The notes beneath the pieces are model-generated. The model was not told where the DNA came from and searched no databases. It was given only the letters and a program-made list of their open reading frames with translations. A DNA stretch of 39,443 nt from NCBI GenBank assembly GCA_030840445.1, contig JAVEEN010000018.1:1-39443 (forward strand), in the 5' to 3' direction. The DNA is from Pseudonocardiales bacterium. GTDB taxonomy: Bacteria > Actinomycetota > Actinomycetes > Mycobacteriales > Jatrophihabitantaceae. The translations under genes and the position numbers were made by a program. How positions within the stretch are numbered: the stretch's first letter is position 1; every line of letters begins with the position of its first letter. Positions 1 through 8,967 of the stretch are shown here, in pieces.

Positions 1-1580
1 AGGCCGCCACCGGCTGTCACAGTGAGCATGCCGATCAGGAACGCTTGATCCTCCACGTAGAAGGTGTTGAGGATCGTCAGCCCGAGGGCGGCGCCGACGA
101 ACCAAGGGGCGGCCAGCGCTGACGTCGAGAGGACATGGCGAAATCCGAAGTTTCGTTCGATGGTCGCGGCCAGCTGCCGATCGAACACCCGAAGGACTAC
201 CGGTACCTCCGCGCTTCGCTGGCCCAGGAGATCATCAACGGCCAGTCCGGTCTCGATGTTGGCCAGATCGTTGCTGGTCAGGACCGCTACCGCGCTGGCC
301 GTATCCAGGTTCGCGGCCTGCAGGTTCTGTCGCAGGGTCGAATCGCCGATGATGATGGGCACGCCCATCTCGCGAGCCGTGTTGAGGTACCGGTTGTGCT
401 CGTCGCGTTCGAGCACGACGACATCACGGCGTTCGGTCCGCAGCTGCTCCAGCACCCGCAGGCCGACCGAGCCCAGTCCGATCAGGATGACATGCTCGCG
501 CAGGCCGCTGGCCTTCCGTCGGCCGGCGGTGGCCGCCATGCGACGGGTGATGAGCAGATCGGTAAGCCGCGCGTACAGGATCGTGACCAGGGTCGCGCCC
601 AGGATCATCAGCAAGATCGCCCACATTCGCAACCAGGTGTGCTGCCGTGCGAAGTAGAAGTCGCCGAAGCCCACCGTGGTCAGGGTCTCGACGGTGAAGT
701 AGGTGGCGTCGATGATGCCCATCCGTCGCTTGTCCGGTCCGTGGTAGTTCAGCATGAGCAACAGGATGGACAGCACGCCGACACCCCCTAGAGCCAGCAA
801 TGTCAGCCAGAATGCCCGCTCGATGTCGCTCAGCCTGCCGCGAACCGCCTGCCAGCCGCGCTGCGCGGTCTGCAGCGGGGAGATGCCGGACGGGGCCGCG
901 AGCAACCCGGCGTCACTCGCGTCTCGGCGTGCTGCGAAATCATTGGCGGCGCCGACCAGCGTGACCCGGTCTCCGGGTTGTACCAGCAGGTCCCGGCCCG
1001 GACAGGCGATCAGCTCGGAACCGTCGGCCCGGCTCACCGCAATCGGAGCCAGGTCGCCGAAGGCGCTGCGCAGGTTGGCCGCCTGCTCGACCAACCGTTC
1101 GGTGACGACGAAGCTCTCGCCGGCCAGGGTGAGCTGATGTTCCGTGCGACGCAGGCTGGCCTCGACGAAGGACGGTGCTGCGAGAGCGGCTGCGTCCAGA
1201 ACCGTCCCTGGGCCGGTCAGCCGTGAAACGGCGCGGCCGACGGCGGCATTGCTCAACTGCAGCACCACCCGCAGAGCGGGGAACCGCTCCCGGGCCAGCA
1301 ACGCGACCTCGAGGTTCTCCAGATCGCGGTCGGCGACACAGATCAGCGCCGTGGCATCGGCGATTCCGGCCTCGGTGAGGACGCTGCCGCGTCGGGCGTC
1401 TCCGGACAGCACCTGCACCCCGAGCCCGGCCACGATGCGCTGCAGACGGGCATCGGCGTCGTCATCGATCACCAGGACCCGCTCGCCGGCGCTCTGCAGC
1501 TGCTCGACGATTCGCAGACCGACATCGTTGAGCCCGCAGACGATGACGTGCGCCGTCCGTGCGGGCGCCGCGGAAGTCAC
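1..1580 (-). CDS. RCK-pore-RCK potassium channel (TrkA-N domains), 3' end outside window
   Basis: Membrane K+ channel or K+-conducting protein gated by cytosolic nucleotide-binding domains. The 526 visible residues show, in order: an N-terminal Rossmann/RCK domain (HVIVCGLNDVG near residue 11, with an acidic VLVIDDD strand end) and its TrkA-C-like partner; a first hydrophobic helix (around 245-270); a pore loop with the K+ selectivity filter TTVGFGD (about 300-306); a second membrane helix; then a second Rossmann domain (EHVILIGLGSVG near 362). The protein runs off the left edge, so its C-terminus is unseen. The only usable start after an in-frame TGA is GTG at 1580. It lies 24 bp after the stop of the DUF885 gene, which suggests co-transcription. 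No clear Shine-Dalgarno is visible. RCK domains on both sides of a 2-TM pore are less usual than the common pore-then-RCK order. Family assignment is firm; ion selectivity is inferred from the filter. Confidence 0.88.
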   Translation of the reverse strand, partial: MTSAAPARTAHVIVCGLNDVGLRIVEQLQSAGERVLVIDDDADARLQRIVAGLGVQVLSGDARRGSVLTEAGIADATALICVADRDLENLEVALLARERFPALRVVLQLSNAAVGRAVSRLTGPGTVLDAAALAAPSFVEASLRRTEHQLTLAGESFVVTERLVEQAANLRSAFGDLAPIAVSRADGSELIACPGRDLLVQPGDRVTLVGAANDFAARRDASDAGLLAAPSGISPLQTAQRGWQAVRGRLSDIERAFWLTLLALGGVGVLSILLLMLNYHGPDKRRMGIIDATYFTVETLTTVGFGDFYFARQHTWLRMWAILLMILGATLVTILYARLTDLLITRRMAATAGRRKASGLREHVILIGLGSVGLRVLEQLRTERRDVVVLERDEHNRYLNTAREMGVPIIIGDSTLRQNLQAANLDTASAVAVLTSNDLANIETGLAVDDLLGQRSAEVPVVLRVFDRQLAATIERNFGFRHVLSTSALAAPWFVGAALGLTILNTFYVEDQAFLIGMLTVTAGGG

Positions 1581-1604
1581 CGGCGGCTTCTGCCAGCTGC
1601 CCGG

Positions 1605-3350
1605 TCAGAGCTCACCCAGCACCGCCGCCCGCAGGACGTCAAGACCTACCCCGCCGATGTCCAGTGCGCGGCGATGGAAAGCCTTGAGATCGAACGTGTC
1701 GCCCTCGCGTACCTTCATCTCCTCCCGCAACTGCAACCAGTGACGCTCACCGATCTTGTAAGCGGGTGCCTGTCCGGGCCATCCCAGGTAGCGGTCGAGT
1801 TCGAAGCGCAGGATCGGCTCGGCGATCGTCGAATGCGTCGACAGCAACTGCCAGGCCTTGTCGTAGGTCCACGCACCGCCGCCCACCTCCGACGGTGCCT
1901 GGAAACCGCAGTGCACCCCGATGTCGAGCACGACCCGGGCGGCCCGCAGCGACTGACCGTCCAGCATCCCCAGGAAGTCCCCGGCGTCGTCGAGAAAGCC
2001 CAGGTCAGCCATCAGCCACTCGGCGTACAGGGCCCAGCCCTCACCATGACCGGAGGTCCAGGAAGCCAGCCGGCGCCAACTGTTGAGGAGGTTCCGCCGG
2101 TACGCGGTCTGCGCGACTTGCAGATGGTGACCCGGCACGCCCTCGTGGTAGACGGTGGTGAGCTCCCGCCACGTCGTGAATTCGGTGACGCCCTCGGGAA
2201 CGGACCACCACATCCGGCCGGGGCGGCTGAAGTCCTCGGCGGGGCCGGTGTAGTAGATGGAGCCGGTGTGGGTGGGCGCGATCCGGCATTCCAGGGTTCG
2301 GATCGGGCCCGGGATGTCGAAATGGGTATCGGCCAGCGCCTGCACGGCCTGATCCGAAGTGTCCTGCATCCAGGCCTGCAAGGCGGCGGTACCCGCGAGC
2401 TTGCGGGCCGGGTCGGCGTCCAGCTGAGCGATCGCCTCCCGCACCGAAGCACCCGGTTTGATGCGGTTCGCGGTATCTGACATGAGCTGGTCGATCCGGG
2501 CCAGTTCTTCGATTCCCCAGGAGTAGGTCTCTTCGAGGTCAACCGTGGCGCCGAGGAACTCGCGGGAGAACAGCTGGTACTTCTCCCGTCCGACCGGATC
2601 TGAGTCCACCGCCAGTGGCATCAGCTCCTCGGCCAGGAAGTCGGCGAGTTTCCGGTAACCCGACTGAGCTGCCTCGGAGCCGCGAACCAGGTCAGTCTCC
2701 AGTGCCGGCGGAAGGTGGGCCGTCCCGGCGTTGGCACCCGCAACGCTCTCGCCGGCGCCTCTGACGAACTGGGCGAAGAACCCCGTCGGGCCGAGGTTGT
2801 CCCGGCACTGGGTGACACAGGCCTTGATCTGGCGCTGCGGTGCCACGTCTCCCCGGCTGGCCGCCAGTCGCAGGGAAGCGATATAGCCGTCCATTGCGTC
2901 GGGAATCGCATTGAGACGTACCGCGATATCTGCCCAGTGCTGCGGCGCCGAAGTGGGCATCAGATCGAAGACGTTCCGCACCCCCTGGACGGGGCTGGCG
3001 ATGTTCTTCACGTCGCAGAGGTCGGTTCCGGCCGCGTGCAGCTCGCGCTGCAGGACCAGGCGCTCGGTCAGGGCGCGGATCGTTACCCGGTCCACGTCGT
3101 CGGCCGGGACCTGATCGGCAAGTGCGGAAAGCGTCCCGGCGGCCAGGGAATCGAGGGACTGCAGGCCATCGGGGGAGAGGTCGGGCAGTTCGGTGTCATG
3201 TCCGCTGAGACCGATGTACGTCGCCATCAGGGGGTCCAGCTCAGCCTGGCGGCTCAGGAACTCCTCGGCCAGGTCGTCCACCGGCGTCGGCGTCCGAATC
3301 CCGGCGGGGGCCTCGGCCGCGGCGGGGGCATCGGTGGCGTTGTCGGTCAT
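1605..3350 (-). CDS. DUF885 family protein, predicted zinc metallopeptidase
   Basis: A 581-residue member of the DUF885 family, which is related to gluzincin-type metallopeptidases. The region around residues 400-410 contains HEGVPGHHLQ, the family's HExxxGH metal-binding signature. It is followed about 35 residues later by EGWALYAE, which carries the further acidic ligand. No signal peptide or membrane helix is seen, so it is probably cytoplasmic; the substrate is unknown. The frame stays open upstream to 3617, but that would run into the divergent icd gene. The ATG at 3350 (MTDNATDAP) begins just before conserved-looking sequence and is preferred. The next gene downstream is the K+ channel, 24 bp on; a functional link is not evident. 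Confidence 0.85.
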   Translation of the reverse strand: MTDNATDAPAAAEAPAGIRTPTPVDDLAEEFLSRQAELDPLMATYIGLSGHDTELPDLSPDGLQSLDSLAAGTLSALADQVPADDVDRVTIRALTERLVLQRELHAAGTDLCDVKNIASPVQGVRNVFDLMPTSAPQHWADIAVRLNAIPDAMDGYIASLRLAASRGDVAPQRQIKACVTQCRDNLGPTGFFAQFVRGAGESVAGANAGTAHLPPALETDLVRGSEAAQSGYRKLADFLAEELMPLAVDSDPVGREKYQLFSREFLGATVDLEETYSWGIEELARIDQLMSDTANRIKPGASVREAIAQLDADPARKLAGTAALQAWMQDTSDQAVQALADTHFDIPGPIRTLECRIAPTHTGSIYYTGPAEDFSRPGRMWWSVPEGVTEFTTWRELTTVYHEGVPGHHLQVAQTAYRRNLLNSWRRLASWTSGHGEGWALYAEWLMADLGFLDDAGDFLGMLDGQSLRAARVVLDIGVHCGFQAPSEVGGGAWTYDKAWQLLSTHSTIAEPILRFELDRYLGWPGQAPAYKIGERHWLQLREEMKVREGDTFDLKAFHRRALDIGGVGLDVLRAAVLGEL

Positions 3351-3537
3351 GGCTACCGAACCTAGCCGACCGGGCTGCTCAGTGTGACGGTGAGCGCTCA
3401 ACCCAGATCTGGTGGCGTCGAGACCCCGGCCGGTCAGTAGTCTGCGATGAGAACCGGCGGCTATCTCCGGACTCCAGGTCCTTCGAGGACCGTCAGCCGT
3501 CGCGCGCGTCGAACAGATCCGATGAGAGAGGCTGTAG

Positions 3538-4752
3538 ATGTCCAAGATCAAGGTGGTAGGAACGGTCGTCGAACTCGATGGCGACGAAATGACTCGTATC
3601 ATCTGGCAGTTCATCAAGGACCGCCTGGTCCACCCGTATCTGGACGTGAACCTCGACTACTACGACCTCGGCATCGAACATCGCGACGCCACCGACGACC
3701 AGGTCACCATCGACGCGGCAAATGCCATCAAGCGGCACGGGGTAGGCGTCAAGTGCGCGACGATCACGCCGGATGAGGCCCGGGTCGAGGAGTTCGGCCT
3801 CAAGAAGATGTGGAAATCGCCCAACGGCACGATCCGCAACATCCTCGGCGGCGTGATCTTCCGCGAGCCGATCATCATGGCAAACGTGCCGCGCCTGGTA
3901 CCGGGCTGGACCAAGCCCATCGTGGTCGGTCGCCACGCTTTCGGCGACCAGTACCGGGCGACGGATCTCAAGGTGCCGGGTGAGGGCACCCTGACGCTCA
4001 CCTTCACACCGAAGGACGGTAGCGAACCGACCGAACTCAACGTCTTCGAGTTCCCCGGCCCCGGCGTGGCGCTGGCGATGTACAACCTGGACGCCTCGAT
4101 CCGAGACTTTGCCCGGGCGTCGCTGAACTACGGTCTGCAGCGTAACTACCCGGTCTACCTCTCCACCAAGAACACCATCCTCAAGGGCTATGACGGCCGC
4201 TTCAAGGACATTTTCGAGGAGATCTTCGAGGCCGAGTTCAAGGCCGACTTCGAGGCGGCCGGCCTGACCTACGAGCACCGGCTGATCGATGACATGGTCG
4301 CGTCGGCACTGAAGTGGGAGGGCGGCTACGTCTGGGCCTGCAAGAACTACGACGGTGACGTGCAGTCCGACATCGTGGCCCAGGGTTTCGGATCGCTCGG
4401 CCTGATGACCTCGGTGCTGGCCACCCCGGACGGAAAGACGGTGGAGGCCGAGGCCGCACACGGCACGGTCACCCGCCACTACCGCGAGCACCAGAACGGC
4501 AACCCGACCTCGACCAACCCGATCGCGTCGATCTTCGCCTGGACCCGGGGGCTGGCCCACCGCGGCAAGTTGGACAACACGCCGGAGGTCACCGAGTTCG
4601 CCGAGACCCTGGAGCGGGTCTGCATCGAAACGGTCGAGGGTGGCCAGATGACCAAGGACCTCGCGCTGCTGATCTCGAGAGACACTCCGTGGCTGACCAC
4701 CGAGGACTTCCTCGCGGCGATCGATGCCAACCTGCAGAAGGCGATGAGCTGA
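3538..4752 (+). CDS. icd: NADP-dependent isocitrate dehydrogenase
   Basis: Oxidatively decarboxylates isocitrate to 2-oxoglutarate with reduction of NADP+, in the TCA cycle in the cytoplasm. The 404-residue length and sequence match the homodimeric IDP class also found in eukaryotes rather than the shorter or monomeric bacterial forms. Motifs seen are [13 protein letters not shown] (substrate loop around residue 95), YDLGIEHRD near the N-terminus and [14 protein letters not shown] (coenzyme loop around 310). The ATG at 3538 is preceded by GAGAGAGG at good Shine-Dalgarno spacing. It is divergent from the DUF885 gene, with a 187-bp gap in which I could not define a convincing promoter. It is followed only by a short weak dyad (CTCAA/TTGAG near 4768), not a clear terminator. 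It supplies 2-oxoglutarate, but no operon link to the oxygenase at 12371 is implied. Confidence 0.97.
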   Translation: MSKIKVVGTVVELDGDEMTRIIWQFIKDRLVHPYLDVNLDYYDLGIEHRDATDDQVTIDAANAIKRHGVGVKCATITPDEARVEEFGLKKMWKSPNGTIRNILGGVIFREPIIMANVPRLVPGWTKPIVVGRHAFGDQYRATDLKVPGEGTLTLTFTPKDGSEPTELNVFEFPGPGVALAMYNLDASIRDFARASLNYGLQRNYPVYLSTKNTILKGYDGRFKDIFEEIFEAEFKADFEAAGLTYEHRLIDDMVASALKWEGGYVWACKNYDGDVQSDIVAQGFGSLGLMTSVLATPDGKTVEAEAAHGTVTRHYREHQNGNPTSTNPIASIFAWTRGLAHRGKLDNTPEVTEFAETLERVCIETVEGGQMTKDLALLISRDTPWLTTEDFLAAIDANLQKAMS

Positions 4753-4845
4753 CCCGGTAACGCCCCTCAACGTTCTTGAGTGCCGGTGGGAGGTCTGCAA
4801 CACGCCGGAAACCCAATCGCCGCGTTGAACGCCTATCGTCTGGCC

Positions 4846-5892
4846 ATGCCGAGGACTACCTCCTCAGATCCCGCCAGGTCCGACCGGACGGTCAACTTGC
4901 GACCGGTACGGGATATCGAGGTGCGCGCCCAGGTGGTGCACGGCTACCGACGGGTCTTCCGGATCGCCGGGCAGGGACCGCCGCTGCTGCTGATCCATGG
5001 CATCGGGGACAGCTCGACAACCTGGTTGCCGGTGATGTCGGCCCTGGCCCGCAACCACCTGGTCATCGCACCTGATCTGCTCGGCCATGGCCAGTCCGAC
5101 AAGCCGCGGGCCGATTACTCGGTCGCCGCGTACGCAAACGGCATGCGAGATCTGCTCGGCACCCTGGGCATCGACCGGGTCAGCCTGGTGGGGCACTCGC
5201 TCGGCGGCGGGGTGGCGATGCAGTTCGCGTACCAGTTCCCGGAGCGGACCGAGCGGTTGGCTCTGGTCAGCACCGGGGGAGTCGGTCGCGGAGTCAACCC
5301 CATCCTGCGGGCGGTCTCCATTCCGGGCGCCGACCTGGCGTTGGCTGCCCTCCGCCTGCCCGGAGCACGACTGCACACCGCGGTCGTGGTCAAGGCCCTG
5401 CAACTGCTGGACACGGGCCTGGGCAAGGACGCCCCGGATCTGCTACGGCTGGTCGACTCGTTGCCGGATGCCCATGCACGATCGGCCTTCATCCGCACCC
5501 TTCGTGCCGTGGTGGACTGGCGCGGGCAGGTGGTCACCATGCTCGACCGCTGCTACCTGGCCAAAGGCATGCCCACTCTGCTGGTCTGGGGATCCCGCGA
5601 TCGGGTGCTGCCGGTCGATCACGCGCACCGGGCGCATGCCGCGATGCCGGGTAGCCGGCTCGAGATCTTCGCCGGGGCCGGCCATTTCCCGTTCCACGCC
5701 CAGCCAGAACGCTTCGTGGCGGTGCTCGAGGAGTTCCTGGCCAGCAGCAAACCGGCGCATTGGAGCCTCGAGCAGTGGCGTGAGTTACTGCGCTCGGGTC
5801 GTCCGATCGCCGACGCCCGCAGTCTGCATGACGGCCTGCGGCCCGCGCCGTACTCCGATCTCCAGGCCGCCAGCGAGCGCAGCGCAACCTGA
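4846..5892 (+). CDS. alpha/beta-fold hydrolase
   Basis: A 348-residue soluble alpha/beta hydrolase. The catalytic triad is visible: nucleophile Ser118 in GHSLGG, Asp252 in WGSRDRVLP and His280 in GAGHFPFHAQP. HGIGDSSTTW near residue 45 provides the oxyanion-hole loop. The overall pattern (GHGQSDKP, YSVAAYANGMRDLL) is that of the epoxide hydrolase / MhpC / BphD group, but no substrate can be assigned. The frame is open back to an ATG at 4780, yet the 22 extra residues do not resemble the family. ATG 4846 (MPRTTSSD) is preferred, though no strong ribosome-binding site is visible. The gene stands alone, with about 93 bp after icd and 108 bp before the exonuclease gene. Confidence 0.85.
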   Translation: MPRTTSSDPARSDRTVNLRPVRDIEVRAQVVHGYRRVFRIAGQGPPLLLIHGIGDSSTTWLPVMSALARNHLVIAPDLLGHGQSDKPRADYSVAAYANGMRDLLGTLGIDRVSLVGHSLGGGVAMQFAYQFPERTERLALVSTGGVGRGVNPILRAVSIPGADLALAALRLPGARLHTAVVVKALQLLDTGLGKDAPDLLRLVDSLPDAHARSAFIRTLRAVVDWRGQVVTMLDRCYLAKGMPTLLVWGSRDRVLPVDHAHRAHAAMPGSRLEIFAGAGHFPFHAQPERFVAVLEEFLASSKPAHWSLEQWRELLRSGRPIADARSLHDGLRPAPYSDLQAASERSAT

Positions 5893-6000
5893 CTCCGGCG
5901 CCCTGCATCGGGGCGGTCCGTCCGGCGTCGCTTCTAGACTCACCTGTAATCGGGCCAGGACCCGCGATGATCGGGCCAGCATCCGCCGAAGTGATGGGAT

Positions 6001-6810
6001 TTGTTCGTGTTCTCTGTGGTGAGCGCCAATGTCAACGGAATGCGGGCCGCGCAGCGTCGTGGCGGCCTCGCGTGGCTGGCCGAGCTGGCTGCCGACGTGG
6101 TGTGCGTGCAGGAGGTCCGAGCCGATGATGCCCAGCTGCTGACGGTGTTGGCCGGCACCGGACTGTCCCGGTACCACGTGGCCCACGCCGCCTCCGACGT
6201 CGCCGGTCGGGCCGGGGTCGCCGTGTTGTCCGCCGGGCCGCCGGTGGCGACCCGGATCGGGCTGCCGGGTTTCACCGGTCAGGGGCGCTGGATCGAGTCA
6301 GACCTGCAGACCGAGCATGGCCTGCTCACCGCGGTCTCGGCCTACGTGCACACCGGCGAGGCAGACACCGAGCGGCAGGATGAGAAATTCCGCTTCCTCG
6401 ATGCCATGACGGCCCGCATGACCGAGCTCGCGGCCCGGTCGGCGGCCGGCCTCGGCGAGGCAGTCATCACCGGAGATCTGAATGTCGCCCATCGCGAGGT
6501 GGATCTCAAGAACTGGAAGGGCAATCTCGGCAAGTCCGGATTCCTGCCGAGCGAACAGGCATATCTCGACGGCTGGTTCGCCGCCGGCTGGACGGATCTC
6601 GGTCGCCGTCACGGGGGCGAGGGTCCCGGGCCGTACACCTGGTGGTCCTGGCGAGGTAAGGCCTTCGACAACGACACCGGCTGGCGTATCGACTACCAGA
6701 TCGCCACCGCGGGGCTGGCCGAGCGGTCGGTGAAGGCCGAGGTCGGGCGGGCGGCGACCTACGCCGAGCGGTGGAGCGACCACGCCGCGGTAATCGTGTG
6801 GTTCGACTGA
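6001..6810 (+). CDS. xth: exodeoxyribonuclease III / AP endonuclease family protein
   Basis: Mg2+-dependent phosphodiesterase of the exonuclease III (EEP) superfamily. It would cleave 5' of abasic sites and act as a 3'-5' exonuclease in base excision repair. Motifs run in family order: SANVNGMR (metal/base-binding Asn), VVCVQEVR (catalytic Glu), GDLNVAHREVDLKN (GDxN), GWRIDYQIA (RIDY) and the C-terminal WSDHAA (catalytic His). The 269-residue length is normal. The start is unsure: the coding reading begins at TTG 6001 with a weak GATGGGA just upstream, while GTG 6007 in the same frame would shorten it by only two residues and gives that GGGA better spacing. The stop overlaps the start of the next gene (TGATG), so the two genes are translationally coupled. 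Confidence 0.93.
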   Translation: MFVFSVVSANVNGMRAAQRRGGLAWLAELAADVVCVQEVRADDAQLLTVLAGTGLSRYHVAHAASDVAGRAGVAVLSAGPPVATRIGLPGFTGQGRWIESDLQTEHGLLTAVSAYVHTGEADTERQDEKFRFLDAMTARMTELAARSAAGLGEAVITGDLNVAHREVDLKNWKGNLGKSGFLPSEQAYLDGWFAAGWTDLGRRHGGEGPGPYTWWSWRGKAFDNDTGWRIDYQIATAGLAERSVKAEVGRAATYAERWSDHAAVIVWFD

Positions 6811-7583
6811 TGAGCGGATATCCCAACTTCACGGTCGAGATCATCGAGTCGGTGGCCACGGTGACGATCGACCGTCCGGACAAGCGCAATGCCCTGACGA
6901 TCGGAATGTGGCAACAGCTGTCGGCCATCTGCGCCGAGCTACGCTCCAATCACCAGCTCCGCGCCGTGGTCGTGACCGGCGCCGGGTCGTCCTTCTGCGC
7001 AGGCGCGGACATCACGGCGCTGTCCGAGGACGACGCGAGCATGAAGGCCGCGGTCTACCAGGCCGAAGAGGCGTTACGGCGACTGCCGGTACCGACCGTG
7101 GCCAAGATCCGCGGGTACTGCATGGGCGGTGGCAACCAGATCGCCGTGGCCTGTGATCTGCGGATCGCCGACACCTCCGCGATCTTCGGCGTTCCGCCGG
7201 CCAAGCTCAGCGTGGTTTACCCGGTTAACTCCACGCGTTGCCTGGTGGAACTGATCGGACCTGCCGAGGCCAAACGCCTGATTTTCACGGCCGTTCCCAT
7301 CGACGCGCCCGAGGCGCTGCGCATCGGGCTGGTCAACCAGGTGGTGCCGGCCGAAGCCCTCGACACCGAAGTGGCAGGCGTCATTGCGTCGATGCTGCCG
7401 CTGGCGCCGATGACCCAGGCCGCGTCGAAGGATTTGATCAATGCGATCGCCGATGGTGCCGACGCCGAGGCGCTGCATCAGCGCTGGTACGCAGAATGGT
7501 CGAAGAGTCCGGATGGTGTCGAGGGCCCGACGGCCTTTCTCCAGAAGCGCAAACCTGCGTTCAGCTGGCGCCCGACAAGCTAA
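6810..7583 (+). CDS. crotonase-fold (enoyl-CoA hydratase/isomerase family) protein lacking both catalytic Glu
   Basis: A 257-residue crotonase-superfamily acyl-CoA enzyme. The oxyanion-hole segments SSFCAGADI and GYCMGGGNQIAVACDLRIA are intact. However, the two glutamates that catalyse water addition in classical hydratases (rat Glu144 in GGGCE and Glu164 in GQPE) align with Gln in GGGNQ and Pro in GVPPAK, and the usual AGGTQRL is replaced by VNSTRCL. It therefore probably keeps acyl-CoA binding but performs another reaction, such as decarboxylation, hydrolysis or isomerisation; the reaction is unassigned. The ATG at 6810 overlaps the preceding stop by one base. The 3' end overlaps the oppositely oriented MATE gene by 23 bp. 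Confidence 0.88.
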   Translation: MSGYPNFTVEIIESVATVTIDRPDKRNALTIGMWQQLSAICAELRSNHQLRAVVVTGAGSSFCAGADITALSEDDASMKAAVYQAEEALRRLPVPTVAKIRGYCMGGGNQIAVACDLRIADTSAIFGVPPAKLSVVYPVNSTRCLVELIGPAEAKRLIFTAVPIDAPEALRIGLVNQVVPAEALDTEVAGVIASMLPLAPMTQAASKDLINAIADGADAEALHQRWYAEWSKSPDGVEGPTAFLQKRKPAFSWRPTS

Positions 7584-8967
7584 CTGCGGGTCCCGCTGAG
7601 TCAGCCGAGCGTCTGGCGAAGCGGCGCAGCAGCAGTGTCGCGGTCGCCGCCAGCCCGATCAGCAGGCCGCTCCAGACGCCGACGGTGTCGTGGCGTGTTG
7701 CCTTCCCCATCAACCAGGCAAGGGGTAGACCGATCAGCCAGTAGCCGATCAGGGTGATCCGGAATCCGCCGACGGTGTCATCGAGCCCGCGCAGTAGGCC
7801 GATTCCGATGTTCTGCGCGCAGTCGAAAATCTGCAGTGCCGCCGCGATCATTAGCAGGTTCGACGCGATGGACAACGCCGCATCGTCGGATGATCGATTC
7901 GGATCGAAGAACAACCGCAGGACCAGGTGCGGCTCGAGTAGATACACCGCAGCCGCCAGCGTCATCGCTATGGCGCCGCAGGCGAGTGCGGTCCGCGCCA
8001 GCCGCATAGCGGCCTGCGGGCGTCCTAGCGCGATGGTACGGCTGACGATGATCGAGGCGGCGTGGGAGAGCCCGACCGCTATCTGAAACACGATGTACAC
8101 CAGCTGATTCACGGCGGTGTGCGCGGCCAGGGCGGCGCCGCCGAAGGTGCCGATGATCAGGGCGATCACCGAGAAGAAGCCCGCCTCAGAGCCGTAGGTG
8201 GCGGCAATCGGCAGTCCGAGGCGGGCGAGTCGGCGCAGCGTAGCTGGGTGCGCGTGCCAGATCCTCAGCGACAGTAGCGGCGCCAGTTCCGGATCGCGTC
8301 GGGCGGAAAGGTATAGCGCAGCACCTGAGAGTAGGTATACCAGTGACGTAGCCAGCCCGATGCCGACCAAACCCAACCGGGGCAGGCCGAAGGTGCCGTG
8401 GATGAGCACCCAGTTCAGGCTGGCGTTGCCCGCAACGCAGGCCAGCGTGATCTTCAGGAGGGCCTGTGGTCGACGCATACCGACGGTGACCTGGCGGATC
8501 GCCTGAAACCACAGGCACGGCAACAGTCCGGGCGCTAATGCCCACAACACGGGACGGGCCCGATCGACCAGCTCCTTCGATTGCCCCAACCAGCCTATGG
8601 CCTCACCGCTGAGGCCGATCAGGATCGCCCCGACCACCCCGGCGACGGTCGCCAATGCCAGCGCGGCTCGAAGGAGCTCACGCAATTCACTATGGCGCTC
8701 GGCTGCCTTCTTGGGGGCAACCTCGGCGCGGGCGGCGGCGGCCGCGACCTGGTTACCGACGGCAGTGAGCAATCCGACGCCCATGGTGCGTAGTTGATTG
8801 AAGATTACGAGGGCCAACCCGCCTGCGGCCAGTGCCTCGGCGCTGATCCGGCTCATCATCACCGTGTCGGTGGTGGTGAGTGCCACCTGCGCGAGTTGCG
8901 TCAGAGCGAGCGGGACGGCAAGGGCGGCTAACGACCTGCTGTCATGAAGATAGTCAGCCGGGCGCAT
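7561..8967 (-). CDS. MATE family exporter of the metallophore operon
   Basis: A 468-residue multidrug-and-toxin-extrusion (MATE) transporter with about 12 hydrophobic segments. The family-typical N-terminus has PLALTQLAQVALTTTDTVMMSRI and the second half repeats the fold (LGLPIAATYGSEAGFFSVIALIIGTFG). MATE proteins export organic molecules using Na+ or H+ gradients. It is the last gene of the leftward operon, and its ATG overlaps the stop of the SbnA-like gene by one base (TGATG). I infer that it secretes the small molecule made by the four upstream enzymes, the role played by SbnD (an MFS protein) in staphyloferrin B clusters. Several membrane segments use non-optimal codons compared with icd. 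The 3' end converges on and overlaps the crotonase gene by 23 bp. Family is certain, substrate inferred. Confidence 0.92.
   Translation of the reverse strand: MRPADYLHDSRSLAALAVPLALTQLAQVALTTTDTVMMSRISAEALAAGGLALVIFNQLRTMGVGLLTAVGNQVAAAAARAEVAPKKAAERHSELRELLRAALALATVAGVVGAILIGLSGEAIGWLGQSKELVDRARPVLWALAPGLLPCLWFQAIRQVTVGMRRPQALLKITLACVAGNASLNWVLIHGTFGLPRLGLVGIGLATSLVYLLSGAALYLSARRDPELAPLLSLRIWHAHPATLRRLARLGLPIAATYGSEAGFFSVIALIIGTFGGAALAAHTAVNQLVYIVFQIAVGLSHAASIIVSRTIALGRPQAAMRLARTALACGAIAMTLAAAVYLLEPHLVLRLFFDPNRSSDDAALSIASNLLMIAAALQIFDCAQNIGIGLLRGLDDTVGGFRITLIGYWLIGLPLAWLMGKATRHDTVGVWSGLLIGLAATATLLLRRFARRSADSAGPAVSLSGAS

Noticed and set aside
3351-3617. N-terminal extension of the DUF885 protein by 89 residues
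   Set aside because: It would overlap the start of the divergent icd gene and has no family-like sequence; ATG 3350 is a better start.
3493-4803. 436-residue open frame on the minus strand covering icd
   Set aside because: It is antisense to the strongly conserved isocitrate dehydrogenase, has no family motifs and reflects GC-rich codon bias.
5087-6022. 311-residue frame overlapping the alpha/beta hydrolase gene
   Set aside because: Composition (Ser/Arg/Trp/Cys-rich) is typical of a +1 shadow; the other frame carries the catalytic triad.
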